In this document: in pieces, positions 25,120 through 37,173 of the stretch | How the letters are laid out: each line of letters starts with the position of its first letter | Numbering within the stretch: position 1 is the first letter of the stretch | From: Dasyornis broadbenti | Lineage: Eukaryota; Chordata; Aves; Passeriformes; Dasyornithidae | Length of the DNA stretch: 64,000 nt | Assembly: GCA_013397935.1 (NCBI GenBank) | Contig: VZRN01000634.1 | Coordinates: 2,243,288-2,307,287, forward strand | Direction of reading: 5' to 3' | The notes under the pieces: generated by a model | Seen by the model: the letters and a program-made list of their open reading frames with translations, nothing else | Databases searched by the model: none | Told to the model about the DNA's origin: nothing | Made by a program: the position numbers and the translations under genes

Positions 25120-26700
25120 GCAGGAGTTTCAGGATTTGGCATTAAACTTAACTAAGCCATAATTCCTGCCCAAAATCCTGCCCTATTGCTAAGCCTGTTC
25201 TTTGCAGCGACTGCAAATTCTGCATCACAGCAAAGCATCAAAGCCTACATTGACACCGCTGTTACACTTTAACATCTGCATCCAGAAGGATGGCACCACA
25301 AACCTCAGGGAAAAATTGTATTTCCTCCTAAATCTTAAAACTAATCATTTAATTAGCTGAACCTCATTCAAGAGGAATACTAGAAAAAACAGCTTTCATC
25401 CTCACTCACTTTATCACTTACACAAACCCATGCAAATTTACCCAAAGCAAACTCCTAAATGCCCTTTTTTTTTTTTTTTCCCTCAGAATCATTCTGTAAT
25501 TCAGCCTTCATTGTAGACATCACTATACCTGGGAATCCAAACACCAACAACTCCTCCCATCTGACCTCAGTCCTCATCCCAGACTTCATGGACTGTGAGA
25601 ACGAACCTAACTCAGAAATTTCTATTTTCCAAATCTAACTTAACTACTTCTCTCATCCCAATGCAGATGATTTGTCCCTGATGAAAACCAAGCATTATCT
25701 ACTCTCCCATACTTATACTCACATTTGTCCTAGAAAACCAGCAGTACTGCAACAATAAACCTGATTGATAAACACGGCTCTTCTCTGTCCCTAATCCTAT
25801 CAGTGGCCTTAAGGATACCAGGGAGAGCAGAATCCAGAAGAAAAACAAACAGTTGTCATTCATCACTGCTGACAACCTCACTTATCCTCCAGTTCCACTC
25901 CACCCAGAAAGCAGCATTCAGCCTAACTCAGAAATGTCTGTGTTCAGCACCTCTGAACTCTAATCCCAATCCCTCAGCCGCCACTCTGTGCTACCCTTCC
26001 CCACATCAAGGAGCCGATCCCTGGGGGGAGGCTGATATCAGTGCTTCAAACATGCATCATGCATTTAAAATGAGTGCAATCTCATCGTGCATTTCCCTGC
26101 CCCAGAGAATATAAAAATAAATTTGACTCAGAAGTGTTTGATTCCCCAGACTTCCTTGATGCTGAGCTTTCACTGCAGCCGAGGGACTGCTCCTTAGCCA
26201 AACACTGAACATCAGGCACTCCTTCCTGATAAGGCTGGCAGTCTCCCACATCTCTGAGCCTCCAAAAATGTAGTAATAAACTCAAATGATACAGGTGTAG
26301 GTTTTCCACAGTCTATTCTTAGTTAATTCTAGGTGAGCAATAGCAATCATCTAATTCATTTTATTTCCTATCCCAACAGAAACCCTAGATCATATATGCT
26401 TCCTTTGACCTTAAACCTGAACCTTAATCCCAACCTGCATTCAATTTGTCAAGCGTCTGTGTGACCAAGGCAGAGAAGAAAACGCATTAGTATTTCCTTT
26501 TGTTTGACAAAACACCTACAAACCGCCTGGAAATCATATCTGCTTCTGTGCCTAGAGGAAAAACAAGCATCAGTCTTTCCTCAGCACTAACACTTTAATA
26601 TTTCTATGCAGAATATGGAATTAAGATCAATTCATAAATGACCCCTTTCCAAACACTAATCTTGCTCATAACCTTTTATTCCAAGGTGTTTTTCTGGCCT
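25120..26700. repeat. G-poor, strand-asymmetric stretch, possibly a decayed repeat
   Basis: The plus strand is strikingly poor in G over about 1.5 kb. I count 3 G against 17 C in 25381-25440 and 5 G against 17 C in 25621-25680. Related words recur, such as CCTAACTCAGAAAT at 25608 and 25923, TAATCCCAA at several places, and GAAAAACAAGCAT-like words. This suggests a heavily diverged tandem or dispersed repeat. I could not derive a clean unit. The alternative is mutational strand bias from transcription of an old intron. A T run at about 25467-25481 lies inside it. Confidence 0.3.
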
Positions 26701-28554
26701 TTGTGGTACCTATAGAAGCGATGCTTGCACAAGATGAGATCTCGAGCAGCACGACAGTCATTCCTGGTTTCTTCACCTTCTGGAATGCAGCCTGAATTCC
26801 AGCTCCTCCTCTGCCTGTGGCCCCAACAGCACAGCTGTAACCTGTGCTGGGCCCGCAGACACAGGTGAGACACCAGCTATCAGTCCCTGGGTAACTCTGC
26901 TTATCTTTGACTTCTGCATCACAAATGCAATAAATGAAAATGTGTAAATGTACAAAAGCACCTTCACCCGACTTTATCTCTGCCCATTCCCTGGTTACGA
27001 CTTCTTTTGACCAATCCTGAAGCCCAGCCCTCTGCCCTTGCAGTCACAGTGCCCAGCCTGGATTTGGAGCCCACACAGAACACAAGAACAGACGTGGTAA
27101 TTTAATGTCTGCGTCTTCTCCAAAGAGCTAAGCCCAGCTTCAGCAGATACTTAATCACAGCAAGAACTTGCACTGAACCAACACCTGTTACAAATCCCTG
27201 CCAGTGCTTGCACTCATCCTACTCCTCTCTGCTGTGCAGACTGCAGTGACAAGCTAAATATATAAACCTTGCTTTCCCCACACTCAGGCTGGCACCTCAC
27301 TCTGACTTTGCAGGCAGCCATGTGGGGTGAGTGGTACCTACAGCAGAATTACTCATTAACCACACTTCCCAGTGACACACAGCCTCACTCAGATCTCCAG
27401 ACTCTGCAAGGATAACAGCTCCTGTACCAAGCACGGCACTGTCTCTGCGTGCGTGAGTTTATGTGTGAGTGCCCATGGGTATGGAGTGTATGATAAGGTG
27501 CATTTCTGTGCTGGCTTTCCCCCTCATTCCTTTGTCACCGCATGGCCACACCCATAAAAGAGTCATGTGGGGCAAGCAGACCGAGATGTGACATGGAACA
27601 CTGGTATCCAACTCTTTCTGTGGAGACAGCACGGTGAGGAGGGGTTAAATGCCAGCTGGTAATTTGTTTCCCAGCAGTGGCGCTGCTCTGACAGCAAAGA
27701 GCAGCCGTTCCTTGGGCTGCTCCTCTGCCAGGGCCTGGCAATGCCTGGAATTGTGCGGTTTCTCTTGGTGGGGACAGGGACTGTTCAAGTTTTGTAATGA
27801 AAGATTAGCTTCCTGGCCTTTCCCAGGGAAAGGAAAAGCCGGAAAAACTGTGCCTTTCATCATGCCTTGGTCATTTTTTATCCCAAGCAGATAAACACAG
27901 ATTTGTTGGGACAATCCCCATCACCCTGTGACTTCTTCATATTTTCTGTTCCCCTGTGATACAGAGAGCTGGACAAGAGTTACGGAGACAGAACTGTGAG
28001 TGTCCATCCATTTCTCTGCATAGATAGCTCAGCTAAATTCCGAAGTTACAGCACTCTTATGTGATCATGAATACATTAACTAATCCTCCTATTGAACTCT
28101 GAGGGAGGCTGCTCATTACTCTGATGGAGGATCTATTACACATTATAGATGAGGCATTTCTTAAATAATCTTGCATCTTGTATATAATACAAGGAATGCA
28201 AACCCAACAATAAACACAGAATATCAACTAATCAATGGAACACTCTCAGTGAACTGCTCTGCAAACAGTTTATCCACCAGATCAAATAAAAACTATTAAT
28301 TGAGCAAGTTTGAACAAACACATCCATAACAGTCTTGATCTCCTCAGACAATCTGCAAACAGTTTAAATGAGCTCAGTCACACGAGTTCCTCTTCACAAA
28401 CCCTTCCTCTTTGAACCTGCCTGCTGACAGATCTCTCTTACCTGTAGCTGAAGACACCCACAGGGTGTGGAAATGGCAAAGAACCAGGTGGAGCTGCTGT
28501 GGTGGTCACACAGCAACTTATCTGAAAAGAGACCCCCAAGCTCCCCTGGGTCAG
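26701..28554. other. unique noncoding sequence
   Basis: Moderately GC-rich patches (26750-26870, 27640-27850) hold only composition-driven short open frames. A 7-bp inverted repeat (CTTGTAT 28177-28183, ATACAAG 28187-28193) with a 3-base loop is present. No gene is seen. Confidence 0.45.
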
Positions 28555-28638
28555 GGTGTGACCTGCCACCATCACGACTCCTGGTGTGACTTGCCGCCTC
28601 CGTGACCTATGGTGTGACCCGCCGCCTTCACAGCTCAG
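28555..28638 (+). repeat. minisatellite, three 28-bp units
   Basis: Three units begin at 28555, 28583 and 28611, each opening GGTGTGAC and continuing with a diverged GCC-rich part. The period is exactly 28 bp with no indels. The units differ by several substitutions, so the array is not freshly expanded. CpGs are enriched in the second and third units. Copy number may vary between individuals. Confidence 0.85.
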
Positions 28639-31287
28639 GGGTTCATCCTACACTCACTTACTCGGGCAATCCCTTCAAGGCATTTGCCTCCAAGTTTTCT
28701 GAAACTTATTTGCTATCATTACCTACCTACGAGAAGGAAAACAAGAATGCAAGGAAATCCAATAAAAACACTGAACAAAAGATGATCCGCAAGCCCAAGG
28801 ACTCAGTGGTTCACAAAGCACAACCAGACCAGCTTTGCCATTCCTTCTCTTAACATCAGCTTTGAATTTTGAGCTGATGATTTTTCTTTGGAGTAAATTG
28901 TCTGTCGGGTCACTCCACACACCTGCAGCCAAAGTCTTCCAGAAAACAAACAAAAGCATTTCCCTGCCCTCACCCAATCGCATTTACCAAGTTAGTGAGA
29001 AAGCAATCAGCCAAAACATCACACTCACGGTGTAACTTTGTGCCGTGTTCAGTTCAGTGTTTTCGTGGAACACCTAAAGCCAGGGAACAGGAGCTGGACT
29101 CCAGGGGCCATAGCATTTCTTCTCTAAATACGTATCTCGCACTCAGGAACGCAAAATGATCAGCATCATGCTGCAAGCACAGTGTACACAGCACAATCAC
29201 ATGGCATCACTGTCGATCAGCTCGGGTTAGGCACGACTTTCAAATTACCAGATAAAAGCAGATTTTTTTTTTTTTATTATCACAAACATTAAAAATTAAT
29301 TATTATTGCCATGTTTTGCAAGCTATCATATCCCTCCTGTATCAAAGTAGGTTTGTGCTTCTTATTTCAGGAGGCAGGGGCTTCTCCAATAACTTGTTTG
29401 AGGACACAGGGAAGGAAGTTTGTGAAATATCTCTGGGTTCCATGTCATTTCATAAATTAATTAACTACTTGAGCTTTTAAAGCTTCTGAAAGTTGCTAGA
29501 GAACTACCTAACTTGTCAGGATTCACATGCTAAACACATAAAAGTAAAGTTGAACAGCATGCATAAATTAGGAATCAGTACTGAGAGCTCTTAAGAGCAG
29601 GTGAGAGTCAATGGTAGACATCTCAGTAATTCTTTCAGACTATGTACATCAAGAAAAAACATTTTTTAGAGATTAACAGGAGCTGCTGTAAGACTTTTAA
29701 TTTAAACTTCTGTTGTGTACAGCACTGAAGAATGCAAAGCACATCTTGTTCAAGAGATCTATCATCCATGGAATCAGTATGCAACTCACACATCATTAGA
29801 GTGATACATCGCAGTTTGCTGTCTCCAGGTCTAATTTATTTTCAAAATATTCAGCTTTTTTGCTTTTTCTTATAATTTTTACCTGTGTAGAGGGCTGGCT
29901 AATAAATAAACAGCTCAGGTAGAATGATGTGAAGCAGATGAGAAAACGATGAAATTAACTTGGTAAGCAAAGCAAACCTTAAAATCAAGGTAGGGCAAAG
30001 CGAAAAAAAAAAAAAATAAAGAAAGATAAAAAAAAGTTTAAAGAGGACCAGAATATTCCGGAGTGCTATAATTGGTTGAATGTTTTCGAACACAAAAACC
30101 CACTTTTGTGACAGAAGATTTTCTTTCACAGAAAGCGACAATTTTGGCAAAAATAATTTAAAAAATGAAAATATGAGTTACATAAAATGTGGCTTTTGAT
30201 GTTTTGTGTGAATGGCTTGCATTTTTTGGTAGATGGAAAGCAGTAAATAAACTGGGGCTATGTTTTTCCTTATTTTTGAATTTCTTGAAGTTTGCTGTCT
30301 AAAAAAGCAAGTATGAGAAAGCAGAAGAAAAAAGTTTTGTACTTGCACATGGTATTCCACCAGACAGAAAAAAAAGTAATAAAAAATGAGAAAAGTTTAC
30401 CCCTTCCCCCAACCTTCCTCTGTCCTTTTTAATTTTCACAGAGGAAAAAAAGTTAGTTCTCCAGGAAAATTTCACTGATGTTCTTTCTGCAAATCCCCAT
30501 GGGAGCATTCTCATTTCTGCTCAGCTCTGTTGAGAGTTATTCTCGTCCCTGGAGATAAGCATACCTTGTGCCTGTGCCACGCTGCTTTGCAGATTCTTTA
30601 GTATGACAGATGCTTAAGTCAGTGATTTTATAGCCCCATTTACTTCATTGGCATTTTCAAGCACTGAACTCCAGGGCCAAACATCAATTTTCACTTATTT
30701 ATCAATAATTGAGATTACACACAGGAGGCTTTTCCCTGAACCTCCCTGATGAGCAGCTGTGCAGGAGGGAGCTGAGCCGCCTCTCCTGCCCCCTCCGATG
30801 TTCACAGCTTTATTCCAAGAAGCCTGACACAGCCAGGATTTATCTGAGGAAGAGAAGAAAAACGAGGGGCAAAAAACCCAGTCAGGTTCTGTGATGTAGT
30901 GCTCCCTTCCAGGGAGCTGTGCTGGACTGTGATGTAGTGCTTTCAAAAGCTGGCTACTGCTGCTTTAAGGATGAAGATAAAGGACTCTCAGAGGCTTCAG
31001 ATGGGAGAAGTGCGGTGGTTTAAACAGCAACAGGTTGTTCTTTGCTCCTGCAAGACACTGGGATTTCACAGCTGACTCTGCAGGCACTGTGGAAGCCCAG
31101 CACACATGCCTGCATGGATTCCAAGATGTCCAAGCCATTCAAAAGTCAGATTTTCCACACTGTCCCCTCTACATGTCCCCCTTTCCCTGGGGAGACTGTA
31201 CAAGTGTTCATCTGTCTGCCCTTGAGTTCCTTTCTGAGGTATCATGAGGCCAAATCACATCAGATGAGCGGGGTGACCTGAATAGGT
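28639..31287. other. unique noncoding sequence
   Basis: A-rich and T-rich runs occur near 29262-29276 and 30004-30016. A 15-bp direct repeat, CTGTGATGTAGTGCT, lies at 30889-30903 and 30927-30941 with 23 bases between. No gene is seen. Confidence 0.45.
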
Positions 31288-31325
31288 CAGTGACACCGGT
31301 TTTCGTTCCCTTTTCGGTGTCAGTG
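31288..31325. repeat. GC-cored inverted repeat
   Basis: TGACACCG (31291-31298) is reverse-complemented exactly at 31315-31322. Pairing extends to 11 bp with one mismatch at the outer ends. The 16-base loop is T-rich. It could be a binding-site palindrome or a small hairpin, and no RNA-gene features surround it. Confidence 0.6.
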
Positions 31326-34132
31326 TGTTTAACAAGAGACAACTTGTAATGAACAGCAGCAAGTGAGCACACCTACAAGCAGTGCGTGTTTGTACGGCAA
31401 CTGCTGAGCCCAGGGCAGCGTGCTTTACCTCCCAGCAGGACTCGGTGGCTCAGGATCGGTGCCCAGGCTGCAGAGCGGCTGCTGGCTCACCAGGAGCGCA
31501 GGCAGAGCAGGCTCACAGCTGCCTTCCCATCACTGTGAATGCATGAATTCCCTGGAACTCACATCCCATGCCTGTGCTCTCTGCCCTTCCTACCAATTTT
31601 CCAGGCATTAGGATCGGTTTCTTTGAGCACAAGGAGAGGGCAAGGAGACTGTGTTAAACGGCATCTAAGTATTATCATCTAGTCAGAGGTACCTGAGCTG
31701 GACATCCCTCAAAAACTGGAAATAATCTAACAGCAGTCATCAGAAACAAAGCAGATGTCAGAGCAGTTCAAGCACGGAAAGCGGGAAATTAAAGAGGGAA
31801 TTTCAAGGCACTGAACATCAGAAAGCCTGTCACCCCTTCAGACTCTTCCAGGTGAGAAGAATATGGGGAAGCCAGAAGAGACTTGGGATCTGGCACAGAT
31901 CTGGCACCCTCGTGTGCCACTTTCAGCGTTCTTACATTTGAATGAGGCACAGAACCTGTTTTATCAACGTATAATGATAATGATAATACTTTGCACTTCA
32001 AAAGCTTCTTCTCTCATAGAGTCTGAAAGATTAACGAATGAGACTTCACAAACCCGTGCTAGTTAGCATTTAACTGATCACAGTGTTTACACTGACACAC
32101 ACATCTTTATTTTTGAGAAATAATTTCACTGAAAACTTCAGTAAATTGCCAGGAAGAGGGAACTATAATCATCAAGGGCCGAATCCTGCCTGCTGTCTTC
32201 ACACCAACGCAGAGAGCATCAGGATTTGGTCCAGTTCATTTACCAGTATTTTTTCCTTTCTCTTATATCCTCATATGCTCCAATCTTTTTTTGACTCATT
32301 CTCCCACTATTGATTTGATATCATTATTTCTCTTTCTTCCTCTTGCAATAGTAACTGTGCCTGAGAAGTCTAAAGCGAGATCAGTCCTCGAATTGCTCTC
32401 CTTGGCTGCTGAATTTTCAATTTAAGCTGCAAGGATTCTGAAATCTACAGCATATCTGCCGAGCAGAAACCACAGCATGCAAATCAATAGACATGCCTGG
32501 GCTGCTGAGAGCGAAGCTCTTGACAATCCCGAAATAGAGCTTGAAAACATGGATTGGTGCACGGTGATTCCCTGCTCCCCCCCAATGACCACACGTCCTT
32601 GTTATCCTTGCTCCAACTCCAGCTCCAGCAGCACTCAGCTACTCCTGGCTATGAACTACAGGCAGCCCTTTATTCTCATATCTCAGCTATTTTAGTCATT
32701 TCTGATCTGCAGGAGAATGGGTTTTTGCTCCTAAGTGTTCAGTTCCTCTGAGACATCCAAACCCATTTGAAATATGTACAGAAAACACTGAGGACAGAGG
32801 GCAGGGTGGTGCTGTCTGCAGAGACCTGCCAGCCTAACCTTGCAAAAACACGTCCATCACAAACACTAATCTTTCTCTGAAAACTAAAGCAGGTGTTTCC
32901 TTCAATTTTCCTCCTGGTAACAAATAGTAGCCCAATTCTGTCCTGCTCACTCAGGCACAACTCCCAGTGAGATCCTTCTGCCTCTCTCAAGTTAAGAAAT
33001 GCTCTCGCAGTAGGTAGGACACAATGTCTGTGCTGGCTGAGGGTGACAGGCCTTATTTTCCCCTTCTGTCATCATAATGTCACTGATTAAAGCGAAATAA
33101 CTCAAAAGATACATCTAAGAGCAAAACAGGGTGCTGGGGGGTGAATACAGAACTCTTCCCAAGCTGCTTGGGATCCAAGTGCAATAAAACTGATGAGTGC
33201 CATGTCCACCTGGGCATCCTCCAGGGTGCTTTACAACAAACCACAGAGAGATCACTTGTTTGTAAGTCATGGGCATACTATGGGAAAAACTACATTTCTT
33301 TGAAAAAAGAAATACAATGGTAAAAGGTCAGAGTATGTTCAACGTACCTTATTGAGATACCCTTGGAGGTGAAAACAGTACTCAGAGTATCTTCGTATTA
33401 TCTTGCTGGGAACTGTAAGGGCAGTGCTGAACAGAACCTACCCACGGCTGCTGCCCTGAGAGGATGGAGCTGGGTGTGCACACAAGGGCAGGGAGGGACT
33501 GCCTCCCTTCCCTGGCCACAGCAAGAACCACCAAACACAGCAGCTCGGGTAGAGGCAATTAATGTCCCCTCAAAACGCTGCAGTGGCAATACAGCCTCTC
33601 CGAGAGATGAATACGATGGTAAAACCACTAATGAGAGAGCTAATTGATTCAGCAGGTTAGAGCAGTAATGAAGAATCATCTCCTGGATGCCTAAATCAGA
33701 TCATCTGACACCTGCAGAGTATGAGTGTGCCTCGTCCAAAGTAGTGGGCCTGCTGTTAGCCTGTTAATAATTTCATTGTTCATTTCTTGCTTCTTAATCT
33801 ATTTGTTTCACCCAACTTTGTGTGTTTGATTATAAGAAAAGCAAACAAACAAACATGCTCTCTCACTGTAACCATGACATTTCACAACAGCTACCTCTCT
33901 TGATTAATGCAGTTTTCAACTACTTGCAATGAATCGAGTAATCTGGTATTTCCTAGATCTTAACCATTATTCTTTTCCAAGCTATAAATGGAACACCCTC
34001 AGGGGATTGTTGAAGCTTTTAGATGTTGTCATTTTATATACTGTTTTTATATATTGGTTTTGGAAGTACTTTATGTTTCAGTTTTGCCAGAAATGTGTTC
34101 ATTTTTCTTGGTGTTACCACCAGTTTTCCTAG
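31326..34132. other. unique noncoding sequence
   Basis: Only short overlapping open frames are seen, with GC-rich patches at about 31420-31520 and 33420-33560. I recognise no repeat or RNA. Confidence 0.4.
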
Positions 34133-34223
34133 GTGACCAGAAAGGACAGAATTTAAATTCTGTCTGGCCAACTGCAACCTCTAATTGTTGGCAGAAAGCC
34201 TGCATGGGAATGAAGCCTACCTG
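34133..34223 (+). other. candidate plus-strand exon A (unrecognised)
   Basis: A long pyrimidine tract ends in TTTTCCTAG at 34132, and ACCTG/GTGAGTAAG marks a near-consensus donor after 34223. The 91-bp segment is open in one frame, starting with the last two bases of a codon and continuing DQKGQNLNSV. It ends two bases into a codon. Joined to the segment at 37121-37173 the frame remains open. I recognise no domain. It could be an exon of a noncoding transcript or a poorly conserved gene. Paired good splice sites raise it above the many chance open frames here, but pseudo-exons remain a real alternative. Confidence 0.3.
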
Positions 34224-35379
34224 GTGAGTAAGAAATCGAGTGTTTGCATGTTTCTGCTGTTTCAAGGGTGGGTTTATGAAAAGCAGAAAAACAATCCAAG
34301 TTTTCATCAAGCGATCAAGAGCTAAGTCAGGCAGCTGTGTGTCAGAAATTCACCTGCTGTAAGGCACTGTGGCACCGTGTTGCACATTTTATTAACAAAT
34401 AACCCTGCAGCATTTTGCAACCCAGATTCAGGGTACCAAAGTATCGATATCGTAAGAGTCATTGCAGAGAAAGAAGCACAATTGAGAATTCCCCATTGTG
34501 TGAAGCATGCACTTATCCTTGGGAAAGAAGCAAACATTCTTGCCTCTCAAATTAAGTACATCAAAAAGCACATCATCAAGTGCTGACCCCAGAAGGTCCC
34601 CGGCACTCTGGGCTTCCCTGAGTTGTTTCCATTGGGACACAGAGTCACTTGAATGAGCCACATATATATTCAGAACAAGTCAGTTCTACAGCAGGAGTAC
34701 AGACAAAATTCTCTTTCTGCAAATCCAAATGAAAGAAGAAAGACCCAAAAAATAATGAGGAGTTTCTTGTTCAGAAACACAAGCTGTTTCACCATTCAGG
34801 TCCTATGTCAAAAGAAACTATTGTCCAGCTTATATGGGGGGCAATACTTGTACTCACTGCTCTAGAAATCTGACACACTTCTCTTTCGGCACATTCCTAC
34901 TCCTGCATCTGTAACAAGGCACAGAGAAATCTTTATTTAACTTTTTTTGCAAGTCAAACCTCTCTGTGTTTGGTGTCTTGAACGACAAGACCACCTTCTT
35001 CAGCTATATTAAAATAAACTCTCCTATTAATATGAAAGAGCAGTGTCTAGTAAACCAACCTGCTTCACAGGTTTACAATGAAATAAATGTTCTCAACACC
35101 CAACATGCCAACAGAGAGAAACTCCATGGTAGAAAAAACAAGTCCCTCATGGAGCAATTAAGGCTTTATTGGTGATGGAAACATTTAAATCATTGTAAAG
35201 TCCCAATTTAGGCTTCCAAACCATTTATCTCTAACCCTTACTTAGGCTACCAGCACCAGAACATTGTTTTATTCCAGGCTTTAGATACATCAGTATATCA
35301 GTGTCTACTTACCACCCACACGCAAATTAAGCGAACCAAATTCCGTTTGTCTTTGCACTTGGAAGGCCACTGGTGTACA
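34224..35379. other. unique sequence with one open segment
   Basis: From about 34431 (after GCAACCCAG) to a TGA at 34584-34586 one frame is open and protein-like, including VIAEKEAQLRIPHC. Joined to exon A it would give an immediate stop. An alternative acceptor after CCCTGCAG would keep a different frame open. I do not call either. The rest is featureless. Confidence 0.25.
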
Positions 35380-35660
35380 TGAGAATTTTCTCGTGCCGCA
35401 GCCCCACATCCCGTGGCGCCCGGACTTACCCTGTGCCCAGCTCACACTGCACCAGGACAACTCATTTGAGTGCTGTGTTCTGAACTGGACCAAGGTGTGG
35501 TCAGCAGCTGCCCCCTGAGCGGTTCTGTGTCTCGAGGGGCAGGGTGACACGGACACAAGCAGCTTAAGCCGGTACCACCAGCAGATGCAACGTTTGTCAA
35601 ACTACGGCTTTAAGAGACAAACCAAACCCATCGAACTGCTTTTTACAGCCGCTCTGGAAG
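35380..35660 (-). promoter_or_regulatory. CpG cluster with a minus-strand splice donor, possible first exon
   Basis: I count about 13 CpGs in roughly 280 bp, well above the neighbouring sequence. On the minus strand CACAGG/GTAAGT at 35430/35429 is a strong donor. A CpG-rich segment followed by a donor is the usual layout of a vertebrate promoter and first exon. If that is right, transcription would run toward lower coordinates. No TATA box or start codon in good context is evident, so a noncoding first exon is as likely as any. This is inference from composition and one splice site. Confidence 0.25.
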
Positions 35661-37120
35661 ATGTTTTCACTAAGAAAAGACTGTCAATATCCTATTTCCT
35701 CCACGGTTCAGAAAGGTGGGGGTTGTTTGTTTGCTTTGGCATGACAAACTACGCTCCTGCTGCCACACTTCAAGCAAGAGACAGTGTTTCCCTGGGGTGT
35801 CACCGGAGGATGCGAGATCCATCCACTGCAGCTTTAGAGACTCCCATTCATTCGCTGCTGATGGCAAATCCTGGCTGTGGCACGTTGCTCCACACTGCAG
35901 TGCTATCCCTCCTGTTTCCCCCTTCCCTGGCAGGCAGAAGCTGCTTCTGCTCGTTGCCCTCTCCTGTGTCTCCTTTATCACCCTGGCTGCACTGCCATTT
36001 ATCTGAGTTTGGCCTTTCTCACACATCTTCCGATTGTCATTTGCAGTTTCCAGTCACTGTTTCTGCATTCGGAGCAAGTCAGACTCAAATGCTGAACATT
36101 TTGCTGTAGCAAGGTATTCTCTGCAGGGATACTTAGAGTTTCTGCTCTTAGTGCCTTCCAGAAATGTTTCTTTAATAACACACATAAATATTAAAGGAAG
36201 AGAAGGAAAATTGGGAGGAAGAGAAGGAGGGTTTTGTTATTTTTTCTGACCCAATTTCCATCCTTCACTTCAATTAGGTTCTCAGAGACAGATGAACTTC
36301 TGCATCCTTTTTCCCTCCGATACCTTCTGTACAACTCCATATGGATCTTCAAAAAATCCTGTCTTGCTCAACCTTCCCTCCCTGTTCTCTGTCTGCATGA
36401 GTGCCCTATTTCTATTCCTTATTTCTTGGTAATTGTATTCAAACACTCTCTTTGTTCTTTGTTTGCTAACCTGCATTTTTTTTTCCTCTAGTCAGCTTAT
36501 CTCTTTTTTAGTCCTTTTGATTAAAGTTCTCAATTCATTTAGTATCTTTCTGTTTCTCCCCAGTCCTTCTAAAGTGAAACTACAAAGCGCTGCAGGGAAT
36601 GCTTGTATTTACCTCCCAATTCTCTTAGCCAGGCTTTCAGGCTGACTTGAGAGCTGCATACTACCACATCTTAAAAAGTTTCCAAACCTACACTGAGCCA
36701 TTTTACTCTTCCCTTCCCATTCTTCTCCAGCAACAGCAATAACTTTACTTTCTACGCTCATCACAGTCTTTTAGAATTGTGATTTGTTGCTGAAGAGCTC
36801 TCCTGATGATCAGATACACTGAATAACCGACACAATTTGGAGTGAACGCCTCTGCTCTGGCAGCAGAACTGTGGCAGCAGTGGAGAGGTGACAGGTTGCT
36901 ACACCGTGCCTTTTTCAATGCACACATTAAGTCAGTTTTTCATCCAACGTCTGTCTGAGGCAGGAAGGAAACTAGATGAGTGTTCAGCTGTAATGCTCCT
37001 TGGATTTGTCTTGTGTTTTTAAACAAAAACTAGGGGAACAGCAAAGAAGTGTGCATCATAGCTTGGTTTAATTCCGGCTTTCATTATTATTCGGAAATGC
37101 CATTTTTCTCTCTTCCACAG
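35661..37120. other. unique sequence, long but unsupported open frame
   Basis: The longest open frame of the window (plus strand 35585-36109, 174 codons) overlaps long open frames on the other strand and in other frames. This points to a low stop density, not coding, and no domain is visible. About 36230-36650 is pyrimidine-rich on the plus strand. No gene is called. Confidence 0.45.
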
Positions 37121-37173
37121 GCAACATCCTGTTTTGCAGCCTAGATGGGCTCCTACTCACCACATCAATACCA
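37121..37173 (+). other. candidate plus-strand exon B (unrecognised)
   Basis: The acceptor tract TTTTTCTCTCTTCCACAG ends at 37120, and ACCA/GTGAGTT gives a strong donor after 37173. The segment is 53 bp. Two of its three frames are open. One of these, beginning QHPVLQPRWAP, is the frame that continues exon A (34133-34223) across a 2.9-kb intron and would leave one base for the next exon. I find no third exon. Both exons could equally belong to a noncoding RNA. Confidence 0.25.

Noticed and set aside
34377..34586. Resemblance of DIVRV...AQL to a GADD45-like segment
   Set aside because: The similarity is limited to a few residues and does not continue. Treated as coincidence.
35585..36109. Longest open frame (174 codons, plus strand)
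   Set aside because: Long overlapping open frames in other frames and on the other strand show low stop density. No domain, exon context or recognisable peptide.
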